Source: Melioribacteraceae bacterium (lineage in GTDB: Bacteria; Bacteroidota; Ignavibacteria; Ignavibacteriales; Melioribacteraceae). Taken from it: a stretch of 11,889 nucleotides of DNA. Where the stretch lies: positions 1 through 11,889 of the forward strand of contig WFQV01000038.1 of NCBI GenBank assembly GCA_015486905.1, written 5' to 3'. Shown here piece after piece: positions 1 through 6,296 of the stretch. A model generated the notes under the pieces. The model was not told the origin of the DNA. It did not search any database and worked only from the letters and a program-made list of their open reading frames with translations. Positions within the stretch are counted from its first letter, which is position 1. Each line of letters opens with the position of its first letter. A program made the position numbers and the translations under genes.

Positions 1-1263
1 AAATTCAACTCTTACAATTTCATTCCTGTGGTTTACCTTTTAACGGAAGAAAATGATTTCATTAATGCACGAAAAATAAAAATATTCGACGAAGATTTTA
101 ACATTGTCGAAATCGAGTATGACGACGGTTTGGAGCCGGAAGATAATCGCGGAAGAAACGGAGAAATTATTTTCAAAGATACAATAGAAAAAGCAGGCGA
201 AGAATTAAAAAATGTAATTGAAAAATTTAACTTTACCGAATATGCTTTAACCTCAATCTCGGCTTTCCGTGAAGGGGCAACATTTGCCGAAGCTACAAAA
301 AAATTCTTTTTTAATTTGTTTGACAAATACGGAGTAGTTTTATTTGACCCGAACAATCCCGACGCTAAAAAATCTCTTTCCAAAATTTTCAAACAGGAAT
401 TTGAGAACCACGAACTTCATTCCGAAGATGCGGTTTTCCGAAGTGCTGACGTCGAGGAATTTTACGACACGGTAGTAAAAGTAAGACCTGTTAATTTGAA
501 GTTTGCCTACAAAAAAGGGCTTTACGCAATTGAACCTGACGAAAACATTTACAAACTAAAACGAAAGAGACAAAGTTTTACCGGAGAAGAACTTCTACAA
601 TTACTTACGGATGAACCGGCAAGGTTCACGCCAACAACAATGTTGAGAGCAATTTGCGAGAGCCATTTATTTCCTGTTGCTTTCGTAGTGGGAAATCCGG
701 AAGAGATCAGCTCCTTTGCGCAAACATTATCGCTGTTTAAGTTTTTCGATGTTATAAAACCTCTCGTCTTTCCTTCGGCTTCCGTTACACTTTCCGAATT
801 TCCATTTGAAGAACTGCTCTCAGAATTCGGATTACAAACGCACGACTTTTTTAACGACGGTGAAAATTTGAGGGACAAAATATTAAACAATGCCGACAAC
901 TCTTACTTGGAAAATATTTTTAATGAGGCAGAAAAAAACATTGTGAAAAATTTTTCCTTTCTGAAAGAAAAATTAACCGAATTCGAACCAAAGCTAAAAA
1001 GTAAAATAGAATCGGCACAAAAAGTTTCACTCGAAAACTTAAATCGATTAAAACAAAACGCATTCGAAACTCAAAAGTCCGGTTTCAAGGAAACAATGCA
1101 AAGGATTGAAAAAATCCGCGCTTCCCTCTTCCCGAACGAAAATCTTCAAGAGGAAGAAATAGCTGCCATCTATTTTATTGCAAAATACGGAGAAGACACA
1201 ATCCCTTGGCTATTTAACCAGCTCTCAATAAATGATTTCCGGCATCTGATTACGGAGATTTGA
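1..1263 (+). CDS. bshC: Putative cysteine ligase BshC (bacillithiol synthesis), 5' end missing
   Basis: BshC adds cysteine to glucosaminyl-malate, the last step of bacillithiol synthesis in the cytoplasm. The frame is open from base 1 to the TGA at 1261-1263, giving 420 visible residues. The family is about 540 residues long, so roughly 120 N-terminal residues lie upstream of the window. The GTG at 28 is probably not the true start, because the residues before it (FIPVVYLLTEENDF spans it) match the family core, usually P-V-F-W-L-A-x-E-D-H-D-F. Other family hallmarks are the TPTTMLRAICESHLFPVAFV segment, then GNPEEISSFAQ and FPSASVTL, and a Lys/Glu-rich probable coiled coil near the C-terminus. 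It converges on the restriction-modification operon with only 25 bp between the stop codons. Family assignment is by recognised motifs, not by a search. Biochemical proof of the ligase step is limited even for known BshC proteins. Confidence 0.88.
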   Translation, partial: KFNSYNFIPVVYLLTEENDFINARKIKIFDEDFNIVEIEYDDGLEPEDNRGRNGEIIFKDTIEKAGEELKNVIEKFNFTEYALTSISAFREGATFAEATKKFFFNLFDKYGVVLFDPNNPDAKKSLSKIFKQEFENHELHSEDAVFRSADVEEFYDTVVKVRPVNLKFAYKKGLYAIEPDENIYKLKRKRQSFTGEELLQLLTDEPARFTPTTMLRAICESHLFPVAFVVGNPEEISSFAQTLSLFKFFDVIKPLVFPSASVTLSEFPFEELLSEFGLQTHDFFNDGENLRDKILNNADNSYLENIFNEAEKNIVKNFSFLKEKLTEFEPKLKSKIESAQKVSLENLNRLKQNAFETQKSGFKETMQRIEKIRASLFPNENLQEEEIAAIYFIAKYGEDTIPWLFNQLSINDFRHLITEI

Positions 1264-1288
1264 GGAATTTGTTCAAAAACTTCCCGAT

Positions 1289-2038
1289 TCAATTTATCAG
1301 TTTTGCAAGTACTTCTTTTGTGTAATTTTCCATTGAGATAAAATTTCCCTTTTTCACTGTAACTTCAATAAATTCGTTAATTGAATAAGGACGAATAAAA
1401 ATACTAACTTTACCCTCTCTCCGTGTTTGGAAAATAGAAAACTCATAAAACACACGAGTATCCGGATGAACAGCAGGAGCAACAAAAGATAAATACTTTT
1501 TTAAATACTTTGAATATTCTTTACTTTCCTGAAAATGTCTCAAGACAGATGTGGTTTCAAAATTTAACTGCTGTGTTTTATTCCTTATTAAAGTAACTTC
1601 TATTAACCAAAATATTTCCTTCTTTCCGAGCGAATATAATTCAATATCTCCCTTATTCCCCGGAGCATGAGAATAGGGTTTACCGAGGTGATCAGCCTTG
1701 TAATTAGGTTTAATAGCAAATTTGTTTTGGTATTTTAACGCAAGAAATATTGCAATAAAAAATTCCAATTTTAATGGGTCCGGAATTTCATTAAATTCCT
1801 CAATAATGGTTTGTCTTTTTCCAATTCTCCTGATACTTCTTACAATAATTGACTCCGTAATATTGTATTTTTTAATGATATCCAAAATTTGATTTGTGTA
1901 AATTTCTCCTTTAATAACATCTTTCACTCGATATTTTTTCACAACTTTTAGGAAAAATGCATTGTCCTCATTTAGTTTATCAAAGTACTTTTTAGGGTTT
2001 GTTTTTTCATCTTCGTTTAAGATAATTTTAATTTTCAA
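1289..2038 (-). CDS. AlwI/BspD6I-like type IIS restriction endonuclease, C-terminal nuclease half
   Basis: This is the cleavage half of an AlwI-family restriction enzyme, 249 residues from a TTG at 2038. A PD-(D/E)XK-type active site is visible. HAPGNKGDIEL carries D131, LIEVTL carries E147, and then Q156, E161 and R167-H168 follow. E92 lies in a helix-like segment upstream. From memory, these match in order and spacing the residues reported as catalytic in the nicking enzyme Nt.BspD6I (E418, D456, E469, E482, H489). The upstream part (1-90) resembles the linker of that enzyme. The frame is the same as that of the preceding recognition half, from which a single TAA and six sense codons (YVKELL) separate it. 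No good ribosome-binding site precedes the TTG. It may be expressed by re-initiation, by readthrough, or not at all. The nuclease family is fairly secure, but the start and the functional state are not. Confidence 0.8.
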   Translation of the reverse strand: MKIKIILNEDEKTNPKKYFDKLNEDNAFFLKVVKKYRVKDVIKGEIYTNQILDIIKKYNITESIIVRSIRRIGKRQTIIEEFNEIPDPLKLEFFIAIFLALKYQNKFAIKPNYKADHLGKPYSHAPGNKGDIELYSLGKKEIFWLIEVTLIRNKTQQLNFETTSVLRHFQESKEYSKYLKKYLSFVAPAVHPDTRVFYEFSIFQTRREGKVSIFIRPYSINEFIEVTVKKGNFISMENYTKEVLAKLIN

Positions 2039-2053
2039 AAGTTCTTTTACATA

Positions 2054-2056
2054 TTA
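2054..2056 (-). other. In-frame TAA interrupting the restriction endonuclease frame
   Basis: On the minus strand the codons read AAT GAG AAT AAA TTT TAA TAT GTA AAA, without any change of frame between the two endonuclease halves. The remembered alignment to Nt.BspD6I needs exactly one residue at this position (LNPEKSDLIDEI against LNENKF-stop-YVKELL). A single change from GAA, AAA or CAA would explain it. No slippery sequence or strong stem-loop next to the stop suggests programmed recoding. Confidence 0.7.
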
Positions 2057-2860
2057 AAATTTATTCTCATTTAATTGAATAAATTTCCTGCCTCTGTAAA
2101 TTACCGTGATAAATCCAGATATGAGTAATAAACGTCTAACAACATCGGGGTAATCCTGTACGACAGTCTTAAACCTTGTTTTAACCCCGTACTTACTTTT
2201 TACAAACGAATAGCAATCTTCCAAAGTGTTGAAAGTGTTATTTTCTAATATTCGAAGAAATTCTACGACATCACCATTACGAGAAAACATTGCAACAACA
2301 AATTGTTCAAAACTTAAAATTTTACCGCTTTCTCTCAAACGTAAAATTACTTCGAGAATAAATCTGAAAAAATTAAAATCATTTTTGACATTACGATATG
2401 GATTGCGTCTGTTGAATTTCATCGCTTGAATTGAAAAAGCCTCCTGTTCGTCTATTTCCCCCTTAATCAACATTTTAACAATAGGGCTGATAAAAAGTTT
2501 TTCACGGTATCTTGCATAAACAAAACCCAATTCTGAAGGAGTTCTCATATAAGTCCAGAAGCGTGAAGCATAGCCAGACGGGAAGCCACCATCTGCACGA
2601 CGACTGCTGTTTACTTCAATGACCAAGTCCTTAATATCCTCAATAGCTGTTTCTTCCGTAATCTTTATTTTGTTGCTGGAAACAATTTTTTCCAAATAAA
2701 GTGTGGAAACAATTTCTAACAAAAGAGAGTCATTTAAGATTTTACCTTCCCACCGGCTGATGATTTTCAATATTCCCAAATATCTTTCGGGATTTCTAAC
2801 AGCCGTTTCAAAAGCCATTTGCTTAAAGGTTGTCTTACGTTTAATCCTTTTATTCCTCAT
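2054..2860 (-). CDS. AlwI/BspD6I-like type IIS restriction endonuclease, N-terminal DNA-recognition half
   Basis: This 268-residue protein matches the N-terminal DNA-recognition region of AlwI-family endonucleases. The features I align from memory to Nt.BspD6I are RNPERYLGILKIISRWEG (family S/T-x-R-x-P-E-K...L...EG), then WTYMRTPSELGFVYARYREK (family M-K-T-Y-G-F-V...). Further on are a helical FVVAMFS segment and a C-terminal winged-helix-like LLISGFITVIYRGRKFIQLN. No catalytic PD-(D/E)XK residues are present; those lie in the following half. The ATG at 2860 is 9 bp after the stop of the upstream methyltransferase, so it belongs to the same operon. It ends at a TAA (2054-2056), beyond which the same frame continues into the nuclease half. 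The two halves plus the linking codons total about 524 residues, near full family size (about 600 for Nt.BspD6I). Alone it should bind DNA but not cut it. The sequence recognised cannot be read from here; known relatives use GGATC or GAGTC. Confidence 0.75.
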   Translation of the reverse strand: MRNKRIKRKTTFKQMAFETAVRNPERYLGILKIISRWEGKILNDSLLLEIVSTLYLEKIVSSNKIKITEETAIEDIKDLVIEVNSSRRADGGFPSGYASRFWTYMRTPSELGFVYARYREKLFISPIVKMLIKGEIDEQEAFSIQAMKFNRRNPYRNVKNDFNFFRFILEVILRLRESGKILSFEQFVVAMFSRNGDVVEFLRILENNTFNTLEDCYSFVKSKYGVKTRFKTVVQDYPDVVRRLLLISGFITVIYRGRKFIQLNENKF

Positions 2861-2869
2861 TTCAAAATC

Positions 2870-3838
2870 TTATTTGTTAAGAAAACTAATGTCTTCTTCA
2901 AACAGTTTTTCTTGAGAATCAATTTTCGGAATATAATTAGTTACCAACACCTCCAACATTTCTTTTAAACTATTATCATGATAACTAATGTAATTACTCT
3001 TAATTTCAAATGTGTTATATTTTTTAGACCAATTTTCGAAGACCGAATTATGTCTCTCTTTGTAACGAATAACATTTGAGATAGCAAATTTAATTTTTTT
3101 CTGATTAAGAGAATCCAAAAAATTAATTAAATTTTCCTCATCCTTAACAGTCCAGTACTTATTATATTCACTATTTGTTATTAAATAAGGCGGATCAAAA
3201 TAAATAAAATCATCCACTTTGAATTCTTGAAAATTAAGAAATTCAAGATAGTCGAAATTGTAAAATTTAATCTTCTTGTTTTTTGTAAACAAAAAATAAT
3301 CATAAAGTGCATTAACCACATTGCTGTTGAAGTCAACATTGCCAACAGGTAAATTAAAATTGCCATTCGAATTAAAACGTAACATCCTGTTAAAACCGTA
3401 AATCAGAAGAACAAATAATTTGAAATAGTCCCTTTCTTTTTCTTCGTTGAAATCTTTCTTGAGTTTTTCGAAAGCTTCTTTATTAAATCTCGCATAGTAC
3501 GTTTTAGGAAATTTTTTCTTTAATTCAATTGGAACAATGTCTTTTTTAAACGATTGTGAAAATCCGTAATAGTTAATTATCTCATAAAGCTTTTTAAAAA
3601 ATTCTTTGTTGTTGTTTCTAAAATTTAATAATAGTTTATGTAGTTCTATTAAGTATTTATCCTTGTCATTTAAAACATATTCATTTGCTAATACATTAAG
3701 GAAAACCGACCCCCCGCCCACAAAAGGTTCAAAGAAACGGTTAATGCTTTTTGGGAAAAGATGCACTATTTCATTAAGGAGTTTGTATTTATCTCCAACG
3801 TAAAATAACGGCGAACGTCTAAACTTTCTTTTAATCAT
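2870..3838 (-). CDS. D12-class (Dam-like) adenine-N6 DNA methyltransferase
   Basis: This 322-residue enzyme should transfer a methyl group from S-adenosylmethionine to N6 of adenine, protecting one strand of the site cut by the neighbouring endonuclease. The order of motifs is that of the alpha (D12) class. RSPLFYVGDKYKLL (8-21, motif X) comes first, then FEPFVGGGSVFLN (36-48, motif I, SAM binding). The target-recognition region follows, with GFNRMLRFNSNGNFNLPVG, and the catalytic DPPY is at 215-218 (motif IV). The length is slightly above that of Dam (about 280). The ATG at 3838 overlaps the stop of the upstream methyltransferase by 8 bp (ATGATTAA), so the two are probably translationally coupled. 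The gene is very AT-rich. The class is certain. The modified sequence is unknown, and pairing with the second methyltransferase to cover an asymmetric site is inference. Confidence 0.92.
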   Translation of the reverse strand: MIKRKFRRSPLFYVGDKYKLLNEIVHLFPKSINRFFEPFVGGGSVFLNVLANEYVLNDKDKYLIELHKLLLNFRNNNKEFFKKLYEIINYYGFSQSFKKDIVPIELKKKFPKTYYARFNKEAFEKLKKDFNEEKERDYFKLFVLLIYGFNRMLRFNSNGNFNLPVGNVDFNSNVVNALYDYFLFTKNKKIKFYNFDYLEFLNFQEFKVDDFIYFDPPYLITNSEYNKYWTVKDEENLINFLDSLNQKKIKFAISNVIRYKERHNSVFENWSKKYNTFEIKSNYISYHDNSLKEMLEVLVTNYIPKIDSQEKLFEEDISFLNK

Positions 3839-5171
3839 TTACTTTTGTTAAAAAAAGGAATTCTTTGTGATTATTGAAATTTGTTTTACCTGTATTAAAA
3901 AATCTGTAGGGCTGCTCAAAAATTTTAGTCTCCCCTCTTTCTTTCAAAATAGTCAAAATTTCTTCAAGCTGAATTTTATTTTTCGATGAATTACTTTTTG
4001 AATTATAAGTATTATTATAGGAAACCGCAATAAACCGAAAATTTAAATTGTCAATTAAATCTTTAAAAACATTTTTAGCTTCAACAGTGCAATATTTACT
4101 CATATTTTGTGGTGTTGGTTTGAGTGCAACACCAAATAATTCAGGTTTATTCCAGGTTACAATATTCTCATATATGTGATAGAACCTGCTGTACTGCCTG
4201 GAATTGTAAGGCGGATCAATGTAAGCAATATCACCTTGAATTTTTCTTACCAAATTATTTGCATCTTCACGGTAAATCTTAACGTTACTAAAATTTTCCG
4301 CATGAATTAAATTTAACTTAAATGGTTTGGGAAGAATTTGTTTTTTAATATACGCATCAAAATGTCCCACTGTGTTAGCCAACTTATCCATTGAATAAAT
4401 TAAAGATGCGAGTAAAATTGCAAATTCTTTACGTGTTAAACTACTTTTCCTTTTCTCCAAATCTTCCCGAATAAAACCGATTTTCTTAGCAGTATTATTA
4501 TCAAAATATTTATTGCCAAAATGAATTGAAAAATAATTTTCTTCAATCGCAGAGGGCTTAACCTCATTGTAAAAATTAACCAATTCAATTACTTTGTATT
4601 TATCCCAATAAGAATTTTCAAAAAATGCGATGTAAATTATTTCATTGGAATAAAGAATGTCATTTAAAGCTACTTCTTCAAATAAATTTAATGCTCTTTG
4701 TGCAACAATTCCCGTACCGGCAAAAACATCAAAGAAAGTACTTGAGTTTTCCGTTTCCTCAATGATTTTTTGAAATATCCAATCAACCAATTGAGTCTTA
4801 CTACCAATGTAACGCCTATTGGGAAGTTTGAAAGCATTGGAAAAAGAAACATCTTCAAAAAGAGTAGCATCGTAACTTAATTTTTGCTCTGCGATTTTCA
4901 AAGCTTTTAAACCGAAACTTTCTTTTTTAATTTCTTTAACTATTTTATTTCCAAGCCAATCGGCTAAAATTTCATCTTCAGGAAAATTGTAAAATTTCGC
5001 TAATTTAATGACTTGTTTTTTTGTCGGAATTCTTCTACCGTTTTCTATTCTGCTTAATAAAGAAACTGAAATTTGTGTCTTATCCGCTACCTCTTTTAAA
5101 GAAAGCTTTTTCCCTATTCTGATATTTTTAAATATATTTTCCAGAAATTTCCATCCAACACTTTTTGACAT
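3831..5171 (-). CDS. XRE helix-turn-helix fused to D12-class adenine DNA methyltransferase
   Basis: This 446-residue protein has two parts. Residues about 13-69 form an XRE/Cro-type helix-turn-helix (SLKEVADKTQISVSLLSRIE, then NGRRIPTKKQV). Residues from about 115 form an adenine methyltransferase with NRRYIGSKTQLVDWIF (118-133, motif X), DVFAGTGIVAQ (148-158, SAM binding) and DPPYNSRQYSRFYH (319-332; catalytic DPPY). The NSRQYSRFYH...NIVTW...E.FGVALKP pattern and the YIGSK/FAGTG motifs resemble the N-terminal methylase domain of M.FokI and related type IIS methylases rather than Dam. It is the first gene of the operon. The inverted repeat across its start codon is the obvious candidate for binding by its own HTH domain, similar in principle to C proteins or the HTH-bearing M.SsoII and M.EcoRII. 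The methylase class is clear; autoregulation is inference. No Shine-Dalgarno sequence precedes the ATG at 5171. Confidence 0.9.
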   Translation of the reverse strand: MSKSVGWKFLENIFKNIRIGKKLSLKEVADKTQISVSLLSRIENGRRIPTKKQVIKLAKFYNFPEDEILADWLGNKIVKEIKKESFGLKALKIAEQKLSYDATLFEDVSFSNAFKLPNRRYIGSKTQLVDWIFQKIIEETENSSTFFDVFAGTGIVAQRALNLFEEVALNDILYSNEIIYIAFFENSYWDKYKVIELVNFYNEVKPSAIEENYFSIHFGNKYFDNNTAKKIGFIREDLEKRKSSLTRKEFAILLASLIYSMDKLANTVGHFDAYIKKQILPKPFKLNLIHAENFSNVKIYREDANNLVRKIQGDIAYIDPPYNSRQYSRFYHIYENIVTWNKPELFGVALKPTPQNMSKYCTVEAKNVFKDLIDNLNFRFIAVSYNNTYNSKSNSSKNKIQLEEILTILKERGETKIFEQPYRFFNTGKTNFNNHKEFLFLTKVND

Positions 5172-5184
5172 TTTTTGTCAAAAA
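5162..5184. promoter_or_regulatory. Perfect inverted repeat over the start codon of the HTH-methyltransferase (candidate operator)
   Basis: The arms TTTTTGACA (5162-5170) and TGTCAAAAA (5176-5184) are exact reverse complements around a 5-base spacer. The minus-strand ATG (5171-5169) lies inside the repeat. A bound dimer would block both transcription start and translation start. The first gene encodes an XRE domain, the usual ligand of such short palindromes, so an autoregulatory operator is the simplest reading. It is unlikely to be a terminator because the arms are almost entirely A/T. Confidence 0.5.
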
Positions 5185-5211
5185 ATAAGTAATTACAATT
5201 ATTATTACAAA
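5178..5211 (-). promoter_or_regulatory. Possible promoter of the restriction-modification operon
   Basis: On the minus strand a TTG is followed after 20 bases by TATTTTTTG, close to the Bacteroidota pattern (TTG, about 20 bases, TAnnTTTG) but with one extra T. The element ends about 7 bases before the ATG, so the transcript would be leaderless or nearly so, in line with the lack of a ribosome-binding site. In such an AT-rich stretch a chance match is quite possible. Confidence 0.25.
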
Positions 5212-5240
5212 TAAAAAAAGCCGTCACAAGGACGGCTTAA
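5212..5240 (-). terminator. Intrinsic terminator of the kor operon
   Basis: On the minus strand, AAGCCGTC (5238-5231), a 5-base loop (CTTGT) and GACGGCTT (5225-5218) form a perfect 8-bp GC-rich stem, directly followed by a T run (5217-5214). It lies about 20 bp after the korB stop codon and separates kor from the downstream restriction-modification operon, which must therefore have its own promoter. Confidence 0.85.
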
Positions 5241-5258
5241 ATATTCGGTTTCGGATTA

Positions 5259-6296
5259 TTATTTAACTTTCCAGGTATTACCGGTGTAAAGGAGTTTTTC
5301 CCAAGTGCCTTCTCCTTTCATTTTGGTTACTTTATCAATTTGCTCGTGAATTAAATAATCCAAAGAAGGTTCTTCGATATTTTTAAACACGCCGACAGGT
5401 GTCGGTAAATCAGGATGGTCCGTCATGTGAGCTAAAATAAAGGCTCTAATCGGGTTCGAGTCGTGCTCGTCGTGTACCCAAAGGTCATCAATCGTGTACT
5501 TGCCTTCGTTGAGATTTACAGCCTTTGGTTCGTAATTTTCAATAACAATTCCTTTGTCTTGATTCTTACCGAAAATTAACGGTTGACCGTGTTCGAGGTA
5601 AACAACATGATCTTCCTTTGTTTCTTTGTCCGTAAGAAGTTTAAAAGCACCGTCATTAAAAATAACACAGTTTTGGTCAATCTCGATGAAGGAGAAACCT
5701 TTGTGTGCATCGGCTTTCTTAAATATTTCTTGCAGACGTTTAGCATCGCGGTCAATTCCGCGCGCAACAAAAGTAGCTCCGGCACCGAGGGCAACGGAAG
5801 TAGCGTTGAAAGGATTGTCAACCGTTCCGTACGGACTGCTCTTGGAAATTTTCCCCTTTTCCGATGTCGGGGAATATTGTCCCTTAGTCAATCCGTAGAT
5901 TTTGTTGTTGAATAACAGCACGTTCAGATCGATATTTTTACGTGCGGCATGAATGAAATGATTTCCGCCGATACTCAGGCAGTCGCCGTCGCCGGTAGCA
6001 ACCCAAACGGAAAGTTTGGGATTAACTATTTTAAGACCGGTAGCAATTGCAATTGCGCGACCATGGATTGTGTGGAAACCGTAAGTGCTCATATAATAAG
6101 GGAATCTACTTGAACAACCGATACCGGAAATCCACACATAATCTTCCTTCTTGTGATCCAGCTGTGCGAATGTTCTTTGCACTTGAGCCAATATGGAATA
6201 GTCCCCACAGCCCGGGCACCATCTTACGTCCTGGTCGGATGCGAAATCTTTCGGTTTGTATTTATTTGCTTGTTTTTCCAAATTATTCTGCTCCAT
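5259..6296 (-). CDS. korB: 2-oxoacid:ferredoxin oxidoreductase, beta subunit (KorB-like)
   Basis: This is the thiamine-diphosphate and iron-sulfur subunit of a 2-oxoacid (probably 2-oxoglutarate) ferredoxin oxidoreductase, which links decarboxylation to CoA-thioester formation and ferredoxin reduction in the cytoplasm. It has 345 residues. WCPGCGDY holds C27 and C30, GIGCSSRFPYY holds C61, and QNCVIF holds C210; these four fit the [4Fe-4S] ligand set of the family. The ThDP/Mg site is GDGDCLSIGGNHFIHAARKN (102-121) followed by NNKIYGLTKGQYSPTS. The ATG at 6296 overlaps the end of korA by 14 bp, indicating coupled translation of the partner subunit. Substrate choice between 2-oxoglutarate and other 2-oxoacids is by resemblance only. 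A separate ferredoxin-like delta subunit is not seen here. Confidence 0.92.
   Translation of the reverse strand: MEQNNLEKQANKYKPKDFASDQDVRWCPGCGDYSILAQVQRTFAQLDHKKEDYVWISGIGCSSRFPYYMSTYGFHTIHGRAIAIATGLKIVNPKLSVWVATGDGDCLSIGGNHFIHAARKNIDLNVLLFNNKIYGLTKGQYSPTSEKGKISKSSPYGTVDNPFNATSVALGAGATFVARGIDRDAKRLQEIFKKADAHKGFSFIEIDQNCVIFNDGAFKLLTDKETKEDHVVYLEHGQPLIFGKNQDKGIVIENYEPKAVNLNEGKYTIDDLWVHDEHDSNPIRAFILAHMTDHPDLPTPVGVFKNIEEPSLDYLIHEQIDKVTKMKGEGTWEKLLYTGNTWKVK

Noticed and set aside
28..30. GTG as the true start of bshC
   Set aside because: The frame is open to base 1, and the residues just before the GTG continue the conserved BshC core; the protein would also be over 100 residues too short.
1261..1320. 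Shared terminator between the convergent bshC and endonuclease genes
   Set aside because: The 25-bp gap and its flanks show no stable stem followed by a T run.
1289..2860. Heterodimeric endonuclease of the R.BspD6I type (large nickase plus separate small nuclease subunit)
   Set aside because: In that arrangement the large subunit has its own full nuclease domain. Here the first half has none, and the two halves together make only one family-length enzyme in one frame.
5583..5915. Plus-strand open frames within korB and other core genes
   Set aside because: They lie opposite well-supported conserved genes and show no recognisable motifs of their own.
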